64,000 bases of DNA, taken from assembly GCF_024362695.1 (NCBI RefSeq), contig NC_065425.1, forward strand, positions 4,717,001 through 4,781,000, in the 5' to 3' direction. The stretch is from Pectinophora gossypiella. Taxonomy: Eukaryota > Arthropoda > Insecta > Lepidoptera > Gelechiidae. Within the stretch, counting starts at the first letter, position 1, and every line of letters begins with the position of its first letter. The translations under genes were made by a program, and so were the position numbers. Shown piece by piece: positions 14,214 through 24,733 of this stretch. The notes under the pieces are model-generated. The model saw only the letters and a program-made list of their open reading frames with translations, searched no databases and was not told where the DNA came from.

Positions 14214-14615
14214 GGGGTTAAAATGGCCACATCGAAGCAATTAATTTAACCTCCTGAGTCCTAAGGTCCGAGAAAGAAAGTTGTTGCTAATACCGGGTGT
14301 TCTATAGGCAGAACATATCTTTTATCATCACTGAGTCCTGAACTTTAATAAAACTATGGCTACTATTAACAATAAAAATATGGCTGCCTGTTTCTAGCTC
14401 AGACGAAATGTGTGACAAAGCCAAATATATACACTACCATAATAACTGCACTCTTCTCAAATTTATCTAAGTACACGAGGACTCAGGAGGTTAAGAAAGC
14501 AATATTGCAATTTGATATTTGCGCATATAAAAGTGAGTGCGCAATGCAAACAACTGTCAAATAGCAATATTGCTTTCTTAGATGAACTGCTTCGATGTGG
14601 CCATTTTAACCCCCC
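14214..14615. mobile_element. MITE with nested inverted repeats
   Basis: The outer arms ggggttaaaatggccacatc (14214) and gatgtggccattttaacccc (14594) are inverted. Inside them lie a second pair (aacctcctgagtcct, about 14249, and aggactcaggaggtt, about 14478) and a third (gaaagcaatattgcaatttg, about 14497, against caatattgctttc, about 14566). The inner hairpin suggests one element inserted in another or an imperfectly duplicated arm. Confidence 0.75.
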
Positions 14616-14891
14616 AGTTGTTATGTCAGTGGCGTAAACTCTACAAAACATCGCGCCCGCTGTGTTCATGGCCCCAGTAAGAAGTTTATCGATAGTTGTA
14701 AAACGTCTTGTTGTTGTAATCAATACATAGCTATCGAATGCCAAAGATACGGACTGATAAAGAACTATGTTTTGTACATCGGTAACTGATTATGAATTTC
14801 AAAGACCGGACGAATGTCACAATAAGAAAAATTTGAAAAAAATTCTGATGGAACTTGAACCCGACGAGCGTTTTAAACATTACACCACCAA

Positions 14892-15052
14892 CGGCCTGTT
14901 TAATAAAACTTACAATTGTAAATTACAATGACAATTTGATGTACAATGCGGAGTGTGTGATCACGAATATTTTGCAGTTTCATATTAGCTACGTAATGAA
15001 CACCAAATTGTCGTTGTAATTTACAATTGTAAGTTTTATTAAACAGGCCCCA
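14892..15052. mobile_element. MITE with ~45-bp terminal inverted repeats
   Basis: Left terminus ggcctgtttaataaaactta and right terminus taagttttattaaacaggcc are inverted complements. The complementarity continues through aattgtaaattacaa and gacaatttg with one mismatch. About 160 bp long, non-coding. No target-site duplication could be read, so no superfamily is assigned. Confidence 0.85.
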
Positions 15053-15104
15053 GTTCCTCCTCCAGTCCATGCGATTTTTTTTTCGATCTATGTATCATCA
15101 TTAA

Positions 15105-15183
15105 CCTCTCATCTGCCGGAACGCGGATCTCGACCAGACACAATGTAAAATCTATTGTGTCTGGTATCTCGGCAGATGAGAGG
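15105..15183. mobile_element. 79-bp mini-MITE flanked by TTAA
   Basis: Ends cctctcatctgccg and cggcagatgagagg are exact inverted repeats, and an inner pair cagacacaat/attgtgtctg closes the hairpin. TTAA lies directly outside both ends (15101-15104 and 15184-15187). A duplicated TTAA is the target signature of piggyBac-type transposases. Confidence 0.75.
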
Positions 15184-15587
15184 TTAACCCGCCGCCGAAC
15201 GAATATCATAAATTGATGACTGTTTTATGAAAAGTGGGTGGTTTTTGTATGCGGTTTCAAGAGAAATAATACATTATTAGCATCCGTAAGTGTTAAGGTG
15301 TTATCAGACCAATCCTAATGGGGTGGGGTTTGTATGAACATATAGAAAGATGACGTCACCTAGAAGGTCAAACGTACTACGTAATAGTTTTTTTTATCAC
15401 TTATACTTAGCATGTTGGTAGGTATATCCGAACTCCGAAGGGGTAGGCAGAGTCGCACACCCACACCTCGCCAGCTTTTTAAGTTCTATGTAATAGGGGA
15501 CGAGCCTATAGACAGTGGAAACTACGTAATATCAATTGTCTATAGCCAAATCTTATTCTGCGTTATGCTTATAAATGTTTTATTTTT

Positions 15588-15722
15588 GACGTGACTTATT
15601 GTAGATAAGAGCGTTGAGGGCTCTCCTCACCCGGTACAAAATTTAAGACAACAGGCCTGAGGGTGCCCACTTGGGCGCGAACCTCAGGCTCAGGGCGTCT
15701 GAGAGGAAAATATTTGAAAGAA
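15588..15722 (+). mobile_element. SINE-F, partial
   Basis: It starts tgacgtgacttattgtagat, loses the gccgcagatggc segment, and continues through ctctcctcacccggtacaaa and gacaacaggcctgagggtgc to gagaggaaaatatttgaaag. The last third of the family consensus is missing. Confidence 0.65.
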
Positions 15723-15967
15723 TAAAGCTTATACATGTTCCGTGATGTTACGTTATTTTGAATTCTCCTACAGATGAGAATCATTTTAAGGCGTATTGTA
15801 TTAAGATAAAGAGTGAATGCTTTATTATTTTCATTGTTTTAAAATGGCGGAACATGCTATTGTCTTTCATGTAATTTGGGATGTTAATGGGAAACCTTTT
15901 TTATTTAAGTAGCTGTTAAAATTAACATTATAATATTAAATTATCCCAAATATGTCTGCGTCGTCTA

Positions 15968-16116
15968 AAGCTGCGTTTCCATTGACGCGGAGCTGTGCGG
16001 AGATGAGCGGAGATGTGCAGGAATCGACCAATCACCGAGAGGGAAAGAGTGACAGAGTCTTCGTTTTTCGCTCTCTCGAATGCTGTGATTGGTCACATCC
16101 GCACATCTCCGCTCTT
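15968..16116. mobile_element. Palindromic MITE, right end degraded
   Basis: The left half gcggagatgtgcag and cgaccaatcac pair with the right half gtgattggtcacatc and cgcacatctccgc. The left terminus (ctgcgtttccattgacgcgg) has no clear partner on the right, so the right end is eroded. It is GC-rich compared with its surroundings. Confidence 0.7.
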
Positions 16117-16154
16117 CTCTAAGCCTAAGGAGGCCACACTACAGTAATTCATAC

Positions 16155-16275
16155 ATACTTAAGACCACGCCTATTTTCCTTTGGGGTAGGTAATTTAGTT
16201 ACTACGATCCTGACACACCACTTTCGCTTATTCCGCTCTCATCAAAGACTTCATGCATGTTTGCTGGTTTAAAGT
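16155..16275 (+). mobile_element. Repeat family G fragment
   Basis: cacgcctattttcctttggg, then ggtaggtaatt, acgatcctgacacac and catgcatgtttgctgg, recurs at 22028, 29893 and 59045. It is probably a SINE body; no tRNA-like head is attached to any copy here. Confidence 0.5.
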
Positions 16276-16319
16276 TTTAAAGTTTAAAGTACTCTTTACT
16301 TATATTTGATAATCTAATC

Positions 16320-16490
16320 TAATCTAGCCTGCAAGATCCCACTGCCGGGCAAAGGCCTCCCCCTCCTTCCATTTTCAGCGGTCGCGTACTCCGGCCAGTC
16401 CCTCCGGCAAGCGTCCAAGTCGTCACGCCATCTCTTTCGAGGTCTGCCACGACGTCTGTACCCGTCATGAGGCACCCAAAGCGTGACAAT
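16320..16490 (-). mobile_element. LINE C-terminal fragment (RTE-like)
   Basis: On the minus strand the sequence reads as a decayed LINE C-terminus: an Arg-rich stretch, then RDDLDACRRDWPEYA, then after a frameshift a GGEAFARQWD-like stretch and a short tail. This arrangement (basic WRDDL, then EEAF..QW) is familiar from the extreme C-terminus of RTE-type non-LTR retrotransposon proteins. No reverse transcriptase or endonuclease domain remains. Related but distinct fragments lie at 37190 (minus) and 62705 (plus). It is a pseudogene piece, 5'-truncated as is normal for LINEs. Confidence 0.5.
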
Positions 16491-16844
16491 GTGTGATGTA
16501 TTATTGTTGATAATATTCCTTTAATACGAGCAAATTATTTTCTTATAGTAATTTAAACTACCATAGGTAAGTATTATTATGTTTTATATACTACTCTTGT
16601 TAGCGACACGATTTAAATTCGATTGCCCACACGCAAAGCCTTTTTAAAGAAACGATCGAGGTGTTTTTATGTTTTCCCGTCCCATATACAGCACTTATCT
16701 AATTGAGTAGTTTCCTAGGTTAAAGATAAATTAACATAACATAACAAATACTTTATTGTACAAACAGGAAAATACAAAACAAAAGAGAAATAGAAAGATT
16801 ACAATCAAAATCAATCAAGAAAAAGTAGCAATCTCTAAAAAAGT

Positions 16845-17086
16845 ATGAAATTCTGATTACTAAATAAAGACAGAGATGACGAAAAAATGTTTTACTTTTC
16901 CTATTTAGCTTCTTATTTTTGATTTATGAATTTTAATGAAGTAAAATGTAATAATAAGTGTGAGATTTTGTCACGTTTTTCTATGACGTCACTGGTTGCT
17001 TTTCCATACAAATTCCATAGTCATTTCGTGTCTTGACTTTTAGTAAAGAGGTAAATGATTTGACTAGTTGGAAACAACGCTATTGT
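16845..17086 (+). repeat. Diverged direct repeat, copy 1
   Basis: Blocks in the same order as at 17652-17896: attctgattactaaataaag, then tttctatgacgtcac and gatttgactagttggaaac. The pair is clearly related, with many differences and indels. The element type is unknown; the right part runs into LINE-like coding remnants. Confidence 0.55.
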
Positions 17087-17320
17087 TTGAAACAACCACT
17101 GAGATTGAGATACCCAATATTCGCATCAAGCGCTTCGCTTCATCTTTATAATACTAAATTTACTTCCGCCATTAGTTTTCCTTCAACTTATAACTTGACT
17201 TCCTTCAAGGCAATACTGAATATGCACCTTATGAGTAAGCTCGTAACCCCGTCGACACTTTTTTAATCTCTTTAAGAGGCAGAATGGTGTCAAGCGCAAA
17301 CCCATTTGATTAAGAACATC
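17033..17320 (+). mobile_element. LINE reverse-transcriptase C-terminus, decayed
   Basis: The reading frame ending at 17266 carries SAISFPSTYNLTSFKAILN and HLMSKLVTPSTLF. This lines up with the extreme C-terminus seen at 28490 (PSSVFPTRYNMGVIKARVNR). Both resemble the tail of LINE polymerases, where a Trp-Asn-x-Leu-Pro block precedes a basic helix; here the Trp block is lost. The following cagaatggtgtcaagcgcaa and acccatt is the short 3' UTR, also seen near 33850. Only some 80 codons remain, with no catalytic domain, so it is a 5'-truncated dead copy. Confidence 0.55.
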
Positions 17321-17651
17321 TTACTCGAAACCTAGTGCAACAATATGAAAGGCCGTGAACACATTGCGTAGGACCATCACATGACCGATTCTCACCAGTC
17401 ATTGTAAACTGCGCTGAATGCAAGGAGATCGATTCAAATGGTAATAGGAATCGTGAGGTGATTGTTGTACGATTCTATTGGATACTGAAGCATGTTAGAG
17501 GGGACTTCAGATAAATCGACTACGGATAATTTTATTGCAATAAAAATCTATCCCTTTTGCTGTTTCTTCAACAGCTGGGAAGTCGCTTTGTAGATTTTTT
17601 TACTCTCTAAGATCTGCCCAATTGGGTCGTGTACTAGGTTCAATATAAATT

Positions 17652-17896
17652 ATGGAATTCTGATTACTAAATAAAGACAGATCTAAAACTAACGACATTT
17701 TTTTATTAATTTTTGTATTTAATTTATTTATGAATTTCAATCAAGAAAACGTAATAAGAAGTCCGACATTTTATCACGTCTTTCTATGACGTCACAGTGT
17801 GCTTTTTCATACGATTTCCTTAGTTACTTTATTACTTAGTTACTTTTTTTTATTTGACGTTTAGTAAATTGTAACTGATTTGACTAGTTGGAAACT
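17652..17896 (+). repeat. Diverged direct repeat, copy 2
   Basis: Counterpart of 16845-17086 about 807 bp downstream, with the same block order and similar length. The spacing resembles a pair of element ends, but nothing coding that joins them survives. Confidence 0.55.
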
Positions 17897-17914
17897 ACCC
17901 TATAAATGGCAATA

Positions 17915-18035
17915 GACTCGCCCCCTATTACACGGGACTTAAACATAACTGGCGAGGAGTGGGTATATAATGTATACTACACACCTCTGCCTACCCCTTC
18001 GAGGATATAGGCGTGATGCTTTGTTATGTTGTTGT
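17915..18035 (+). mobile_element. SINE-D variant tail
   Basis: It shares cacgggacttaaacataact, gcgaggagtgggtat and ctctgcctaccccttcg with the copy at 14080-14200. Confidence 0.5.
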
Positions 18036-18109
18036 ACTTTTCTATGTTGGAGAAGATAAGTCGGACTAGCAGCTACTCTTGGTATTCCGTGTGGTACGAT
18101 TTAAGAAAA

Positions 18110-18240
18110 TATTTTGTTTAAGTACATTCAGATTGTCTTTCTTTGTGTGAATTGTGAGTAGGATGACCAACCTATATTTTACTCTGTATTTTGTGTCCAT
18201 TGTGCTCAATAAAGTATTTTATCTATCTATCTATCTAAAC
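18110..18240 (+). mobile_element. LINE 3' UTR with (ATCT)n tail
   Basis: The sequence ends gctcaataaagtattttatc followed by ATCT repeats. A polyadenylation-type AATAAA signal followed by a short tandem repeat is the usual 3' end of CR1/L2-like LINEs. The same design is seen at 55205 with a different tail. Confidence 0.5.
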
Positions 18241-18311
18241 TGTGATGAACTAAACGCGTAGCTGGGTGATAAGCGGTATAAAACACTTCACTCACTCACT
18301 CATTTCACTTT

Positions 18312-18435
18312 TCTATTGTGTGGATTATAAGGTCGATGACCAACCTCATCGATCCTGGTATCAGGGTTATTATTGAGCTGCCAAAGGGCCCTGACATGGC
18401 TCATGTAACGACTGCGTACTTCCATAAGTAAGTAT
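18312..18435 (-). mobile_element. SINE-A tail fragment
   Basis: It contains ccaacctcatcgatcctggt, then atcagggttattattgag and tgacatggctcatgtaacg, matching the tail half of SINE-A on the minus strand. Only the 3' part is present. Confidence 0.6.
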
Positions 18436-18639
18436 ATAATAAAAAGTAATTAAGCATATTATAACTAATCTAAGTTAAATAGTGGTGCAAAGGGCGATAG
18501 CTTAAAACAATGTAAATTTGCAACTGCATAGTGCACCCAACTGTACTTACATTCTTAGTCATTAGTATTGTATGAAAATCACTGACATTGTTCTACTGAA
18601 CGCAAGGTCGTTGACATAATAGGCCGACAGACATAATAG

Positions 18640-18895
18640 TGTCTTTCATGCACTTCTGCTCGTGCAAATAAACTTACCGTAAACTCGCTCACGCATTGCA
18701 GGGTACAGTACGCACGCAAATACTAAGCTAGGGCACGCTATCGCATCGCACGCATACGCTATCCACACAACCTACGCAACTCTACGCATACAAACGCTAC
18801 GTAAGCGCATTGCAGGGCACGCTACGCTCGCAAAGACTAAGCAAGGGCATGCAACACACGCTATGCATACTATGCATGCCGTGCATAGTTTCATA
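18640..18895 (+). repeat. CpG-rich degenerate tandem repeat
   Basis: gcattgcaggg occurs at 18693 and 18807, 114 bp apart. In between, short ACGC/GCAT motifs repeat irregularly (tacgcatac, acgctacg, atgcatac). CpG density is much higher than around it. Confidence 0.6.
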
Positions 18896-19502
18896 AGTCA
18901 CTTTTTACTAAAAAAAAATAAATGTTTATTTGCTTTAAAAGTAGATTTTTAAAGAAAAGTTGCTTGTAGTAGGAGGCTCCGCTCTTCCGTAGCTATTTTA
19001 TACATATAAGTATGTACGAGTAAACTAATCGTTTATGTGTGCGTGTGTATGGGTGTGAGTGAGTATGTGTAATGTATGTGCGCTTATGCAGTGTATATGT
19101 ATGTTATATAATTATGGTATTCTATATATTCGTTAGCAAGATAGATTCCATTTCTGCGTAGGTTTTTCTTTTTAACCAAGCTGTAACACATTTTTCAGCT
19201 TGGTTAAATCAAAACTAACATAATACGGATGTAATTTTTTGATCCGAAATAAACATTTTTTTATTATTATTATTTATTATTAATGTACACAGCACGCCAG
19301 CATGTTACAGGGTGACATTTTTACATCTTTTATAGTAGACGTAGTAGTATTTTTTTCGGGAGCTGTTGATAGCACGACTGGCCTAGAGCGAAAATAATAT
19401 TCATAGTGCGACGACGCCACGACGCAACTATCTCATTCTCTAAAAGTAACATACGAGACGTATTGTTACATTACGTTGCGACGATGTAACAAGGAAGTAA
19501 CG

Positions 19503-19640
19503 GAGGAGCTCGAGATGAAAACTTTTTTTTGTGGTCACCCATCCTATGACCGGCCTTTGCGAAAGTTGCTTAACTTCAACAGTCGCAGACCGAGCGCGTT
19601 TAACCAAACAACCGTTTAACCGAACAAGGATATGGCTGTT
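19503..19640 (-). mobile_element. SINE-C head fragment
   Basis: On the minus strand it carries the 5S-like ggatgggtgaccac and gttaagcaac and part of the tRNA-like head, which is altered (gcgcgtttaaccaaac instead of the usual box A). Directly after it, 19640-19705 matches a SINE-F piece (ttgtaccgggtgagaaccc), so two SINE remnants abut. Confidence 0.65.
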
Positions 19641-19705
19641 TAAATTTTGTACCGGGTGAGAACCCTTATCGCTTCTCATTTATTTGTTTATTCATTTGTC
19701 CGACC

Positions 19706-20125
19706 TTATAGTTAATGAAAAAACATTCGCAACAATAAGGATCCATCTGTCTTAACGACATTCTGCGTATCGATACATTTTTATAGAAAAACAGTAGGTA
19801 CATAATACAAGGTAACAATTTACGAACGGCCTAAAGGAAAATTGTATGGGATTAATAAAAACCAATCACTTAGTTGACTGGTCAAACTAGTAAGTTAGGT
19901 TAGATTTGTAGATAGACGTGTTTTCAAAATCGTTAGACCGTAATTAAATGGGTTATAAAACTGTGAATGGGGTTTGTATAGTATGTTAAGGGATCGGTTA
20001 TATACATGCGCCCTTACACATTTATTATTTACCTTCATAAAGGTCTAATCGAACAAAAGAAAAACTAAGAATGTAGGTATTGGCCTGTCAAAATCTTTAA
20101 CAAGATGAAGTAAATTTTATATAAG
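19706..20125. other. Unannotated stretch
   Basis: I see no repeat shared with the rest of the window and no supported reading frame. Confidence 0.4.
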
Positions 20126-20525
20126 TCCTCCTGTGGTAGCCCAGTTGGTAGAACGCTTGCCTCTCACTTTGAGGTCACAGGTTCGAATCCAGCAAGGCCT
20201 CAAGGTTCGAAGGCCTAAACCAATGATTTGTTTTCGAATTCATGTTTGGAAATCATCGATGAAGGAAAACATCGTGAGGAAGCCAACATTCCCGAGAAAT
20301 GCATTTTCAAAAATTGAAAATGAAAAAAAGATGAATTGAATTTTTCGAAAATGCATTTCTCCGACAAACCAGCCCAATGCAGGCTGGCTGGGCTGGTTTT
20401 CCTTTCGCGGGTTGGAAGATCAGACAGGCAGTCGCTTCTGTAAAAAACCGGATCTGTCAAATCTTCGGGTTAGATAAGCGGACCCTGTGAAAAACGGGAT
20501 AATTCTAGGGAAATGATGATGATGA
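20126..20525 (+). mobile_element. SINE-D, near full length
   Basis: tRNA-derived SINE. The head gtggtagcccagttggtaga is a clear tRNA-type box A, and aggttcgaatcc is an exact box B. The body includes catcgatgaaggaaaacatc and ttttcctttcgcgggttgg, ending in cggaccctgtgaaaaacggg and (GAT)n. An internal inverted pair gaaaatgcatttctc / gagaaatgcattttc near 20297-20362 could fold. Other copies are partial: 22225, 29699, 38335, 38815, 43418, 49375, 60945. Confidence 0.8.
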
Positions 20526-20689
20526 TCGTTCTCTTGCCCTTAATCTACTGTACGTGGGGGTCGGCACAACACTATTCCTCTTCCATTCATTTCTGTCAGT
20601 CGTCATCTCATATAGTCGTGAGCTTGTTATGTTCATGAAGATGTTACAATTTATCTCTCAGCTGTCCCTAACGCGCCATGAAATAAATA

Positions 20690-20800
20690 TTCTTACGATT
20701 AAATCCCAATTGAGTTAGAGCTACATCCATCGCAAGATGAACTAAGTACCCACACCTCACCAAGGTTTGTGTGAGTCCAACGCGGTAGGTGGTGAAATCT
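20690..20800 (-). mobile_element. SINE-E body fragment
   Basis: It carries acatccatcgcaagatgaac, then cacacctcacc and an altered gagtccaacgcggtaggtgg, as in the SINE-E copies at 42640 and 54283 on the minus strand. Confidence 0.55.
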
Positions 20801-21384
20801 ACGCTTAACATGAATTAATAATAATAAATTATCCGTGAATTTTTATTTTTAATCTTCAATAAACAACTTCAAAGAAACCGTATCCAAATATTTCCAAAGA
20901 GTGACTCGTACGTAGTTACACGGGTATGAACAGCAATGAAGTATGCTAACTGCGGAAGAGTCAATTGATCTGTTAAGATGTACAAATTGGCGTAGTGCGT
21001 AACTGCTGCGCGTTTTCATTGGCCCAGTCATTGGCTTCAAGTGCACTTACTGTGTAATTGACAGTCATACATCATGATGTCTTCGTTATGAGAAGTAAAC
21101 AAGACACGATCTTTGGGCTAGGTGTACACGCACGAACCATTGCAATCCCTGATTTTAGTAACAACATAACGTTACATAGCATTAAGTCAAAACAGCGCCA
21201 CCAGTGTTGCAAAACGGAACTATACCATGTGCCCAGCCATATGTATATCGATGAAGCCAAATAACTGTAAGGCAAATCGGCAAATACGTTGCTCCCATCG
21301 ATCTGCCCAACTTTATGTTAGGCACATTATAGAAATATTGGCAAAAAACTCGAAACGCCGTTCCAGTTTTGCGATCGGCCCACG

Positions 21385-21480
21385 ACAGACACACTCCTCG
21401 CCAGCCATGTAGGGTTGACCCTATTGTCATTAACCGGGCACAAATTCTAGAATCCCCGTGATATAAATTATGTATGATCC
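21385..21480 (-). mobile_element. SINE-D variant fragment
   Basis: Minus-strand counterpart of 14030-14200: gaccctattgtcattaaccg, ggcacaaattctagaa and gatccaaacatgaattc are shared. Confidence 0.45.
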
Positions 21481-21905
21481 AAACATGAATTCTCGACTAA
21501 TCTATAATATAAAAGAAGAAACTGACTGGTTATTTGACTGAATCTATTCTCGTACGTGTGTACCCAGCTTTACATTGTTCTACGTATATTGTGTTACGAC
21601 ACTGCGTAACATGCGATGTTCTCGACTGTTTTTTATAGCTGCGAAGTTCATTACATTCGTTCATTACATTATTCCGCGTTACCAACTCACTAACTCAAGC
21701 ACACTTAACGTAATGAAGGTACATTACATTACTACGTCAACCATCAATTAATAAAAGCTAGGTGATCAGACGTATAGATCGCTCTGCTCAAAAGAGATGA
21801 CATACAAATTTTGTTTATGTTATTCTTGCTGACTCATGTTGTTATTATAGATAGATATAGATAACCTGAACTGGTTAGCATACATACATACTACCGAGGT
21901 CTCAT

Positions 21906-22022
21906 TCTTATCGTGTGGATTGTGAGGTGGAATACCAGCCTCATCAACCCTGGTGTCAGGGTTATTATTGAGCCGCCAAAGGCCCCTGACATGACTCACA
22001 TACTTACATCAGTAAGTAGTAA
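21906..22022 (-). mobile_element. SINE-A tail fragment
   Basis: It matches the SINE-A tail: agcctcatcaaccctggtgt, then cagggttattattgagccg and cctgacatgactcac. Nothing of the tRNA-like head remains. Confidence 0.65.
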
Positions 22023-22027
22023 CATGC

Positions 22028-22140
22028 CCACAGAGGTAAGCAGAGACTATTGGACTCCACTTGCTTCGATCGTAACACATTTTTCTTGCTTCCTCTTACG
22101 TCTCATACACGCACGCCGGTTCAGAGTAGACCGTACTTAA
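22028..22140 (+). mobile_element. Repeat family G fragment
   Basis: It shares aagcagagactattgga, cttgcttcgatcgtaacac and cacgcacgccggttcagag with the copy at 29893-30025. It directly follows the SINE-A fragment. Confidence 0.5.
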
Positions 22141-22224
22141 CCTTTTCTAAGGACATCTCCAAAATGTTAGCAATAAGGAAACGGTTAGAAGTAAAAGCCC
22201 TATCTCACTAGGTAACTATTCATC

Positions 22225-22360
22225 ATCATCCCCCTAGCATTACCCCGTTTTTCACAGGGTCCGCTTCCCTAACCTGAAGATTAGACAGGTCCAGTTTTTT
22301 ACAGAAGCGACTGACTGTCTGACCTTCCAACCCGCGAAGGGAAAATCAGCCCACCATCTG
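22225..22360 (-). mobile_element. SINE-D tail fragment
   Basis: ttacagaagcgactgactgt, ccaacccgcgaagggaaaat and ccgtttttcacagggtccgc match the minus strand of the SINE-D tail. The head is missing. Confidence 0.65.
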
Positions 22361-22364
22361 GAAA

Positions 22365-22680
22365 CTATTCACCATCACTAATTTAAGAACCACACTCTTG
22401 TCGGTGTAGCATTCTCCATTCTATTTCAATTCAATAAAGAACTTTGATGTCTATCAAAAACCAATTCTTTAACATTTTTACTAAGTACGACGTTCGCCTT
22501 CTCTTTACTTTGTTCCATGTAAACTCTTCTCGGTCTTCCTCTTCCTCTCTTTCCTTTTGTATTCCCTTCTGTGATGTTTTTAATAAATTCGATTTCGGAA
22601 TTCGATTGGCGACAACAAAAGTGACATACAAACATTTTGTTGGTGGTGCAACTGTGGTGGCGTCTACATGATAAGCCCGA
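22365..22680 (-). mobile_element. LINE C-terminal fragment (RTE-like)
   Basis: The minus-strand reading frame gives KGKRGRGRPRRVYMEQSKEK, then a VKELVFDRHQ-like stretch. In LINEs of the RTE type a GRGRP basic motif sits near the C-terminus, followed by a DRxxWRxLHR block. The equivalent at 30265-30400 keeps the latter as ELAFDRQEWRMLHRHDCGS. Just past the frame the minus strand reads gaatgctacaccgacaagag, the 3' terminal block shared with 5392, 26735 and 30265. Two frames (90 and 69 codons) overlap, so a frameshift has occurred. No enzymatic domain is left. Confidence 0.55.
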
Positions 22681-23189
22681 AGACTAGTCATTATTTTTTT
22701 CAAATTAGCTACTTACTCTCGCCGCGTTAATATTAATAGGACGTTTGAAACCACGGCTTTCATTAATGTCCTTCAGAGTAATCCCTGCTTAATTATATTC
22801 TTGTTCAGAATAATCCTTTCGACAATCAAGAGCCTCGTGTTGCTTCTTATTCCTTCCGAAATAAAATAAAAGCGCGCTTGAATACCTATTGAGTTTGTAG
22901 TACATTTATTTTCCGTAGTAATGTTGAAAAAAATACTTACTCATTTGGTATTTTCTGTTTATCTTCTATAACAAAATAGCAAACATGACTACATCATTAA
23001 CCTTATTTTTTTATCTACTTCTACATAATATTAACCACATTGGACATGTCCTTATATACAGTACGATCTGCTCTTAAACGACGTGCGTGTATGAAACGAT
23101 TGATAAATGTGGAGGAAGAAAAAGAAGTGGAGAGAGTTTGGCTTTTTGCAAGAAAATTTATTAATGGTTTAGTGTTTTGTATTTTCTAT
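22681..23189. other. Unannotated stretch
   Basis: I see no shared repeat. The 66-codon frame at 23040-23240 runs into LINE 3' UTR sequence and is not supported as a gene. Confidence 0.4.
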
Positions 23190-23405
23190 TATTATTTTTA
23201 TTTTTGTGTGATAGTTTACTTTTTAATTTTGAAATTGTAATTTCCTTCATGTTATTTATAGTTTTATTTTTCTTTTTGTTTCTTTTTTTAATTCAATGTT
23301 TATTTTTGTTGTATTAGTTTGTATATTGTTTTCTCGTCATACAGCGCATTGGGCCATAGTGTAATGTTGTATGTACCTTAATAAATAAATATATAAATAA
23401 AATAA
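23190..23405 (+). mobile_element. LINE 3' UTR
   Basis: It contains tactttttaattttgaaatt and tcatacagcgcattgggcc, then aataaataaata. The same order appears inverted at 39177-39435 and in part at 27890-27975. It is T-rich and non-coding and ends in an AAATA-type tail. Confidence 0.55.
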
Positions 23406-23806
23406 TAAATAAGTGTGTCAAGATCGAAACAAATTAAATTCCACTATATGTAATCCCCTGGAGGGAAATAGGCGCCAGGTTATGTATGTATGTACATAAT
23501 ATTCAGAAAAGCTATGCAGCGTTCTTTTATTATTTTAAATGTCGCGTTTGACCGCAACCTCAGACGATAAGAAGTAATAATTCATTGTAATATTGACCTT
23601 TGACAAGTTTATCTGTAATAATTAGGTAAGTACGTAGAATAAATTAATTTGAACATTGATAACGAATTGACGATTGTGACCTAAGCCGTAACACGGCTAC
23701 GGCAGGCTGTTACCATTAGGGCTAACATGCGCACCAACAATTTTGGCGCGGTAATTTTATCGATTCTGACGATATAATTATGGCGTTCTGTCAATTGGTG
23801 CTAATC

Positions 23807-24023
23807 GTCATCATCATCAACCCATTAACGTCCCCACTGCTGGAGCACGGGCCTTCCCTATGGATGGATAGGGAGATCGGGTCTTAAACCATCACGCGGG
23901 CCCAGTGCGGATTGATGGTTATTAACGACTGCTAATGCAGCCGGGACCAACGGCTTAACGTGCCTTCCGAAGCACGGAGGAGCTTGAGATGAAAACTTTT
24001 TTTTTTGTGGTCACCCATCCTAT
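23807..24023 (-). mobile_element. SINE-C, head lost
   Basis: From the (GAT)n tail (minus strand) through ccattaacgtccccactgct and gggcccagtgcgg to gtggtcacccatcctat, it matches SINE-C. It stops at the 5S-like block. The sequence after it, including (TTCTA)n, is unrelated. Confidence 0.75.
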
Positions 24024-24277
24024 TTGTGGCGCCCTTTTATAATAAACTATTTCTATTCTATTCTATTCTAAACTGAACATGATAGGTAGCAAGTGTAACT
24101 ACATATCGCTTATTACTTCGAACTCTACCTACTTACAAGTACAAATATACCGTTTAATTGACGGGTGGCCTTGGCTCAACAGTGGGATGTTTATTTATTT
24201 TTATGTTCATGTCTCTTATAAGTATGTTGTTTATGTAGTAAGTTGATTATGTATTTCAGGGCATTATAAATACTATG

Positions 24278-24733
24278 CAGGGTGTTAGCGACATCGTACC
24301 GAGTACTGAAGGGGATGATTCAGACCATGATTCTGTGCTAACATCAATTTACGTGGCTACATTCATGATTTTTTGTGTTCTTTTTTTTAATTATTTTCAA
24401 TTCTATACCTCTACTTTTGCGATGGAACTTTTCACTTGATATTAATTAAGAATTATGAGCTGAATTCCTTCAGTATTCGTTACGATATCTCTTTCACTAC
24501 GTACAAATATGTACAGGTAGCCATACAAATACTGAGGGGGATGATTCGGACCATGATTCTGAGTAAAGATATCAAGTGGAATTTCCTGTCGGAAAATTCG
24601 TGAAAATTTTGGTAGTTCTTTTTAATTATTTTCGGTTCCATACTTTTGCGACGGAAATTACCATTTGATATCTACTCAAAATAATGGTCTGATCCCTTAA
24701 AGTTTTTGTTACGATGTCACTAACACCCTGTAT
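24278..24733. mobile_element. Double-hairpin MITE
   Basis: Left end gcagggtgttagcgacatcg and right end cgatgtcactaacaccctgt are inverted. Two hairpins lie in series with loops near 24385 and 24620, each with the gatgattc..accatgattctg arm block. It is more diverged than the 51058 copy. Confidence 0.75.

Noticed and set aside
22444..22671. Plus-strand frame rich in Ser
   Set aside because: It is the complement of the LINE-like GKRGRGRPRR coding remnant on the minus strand.
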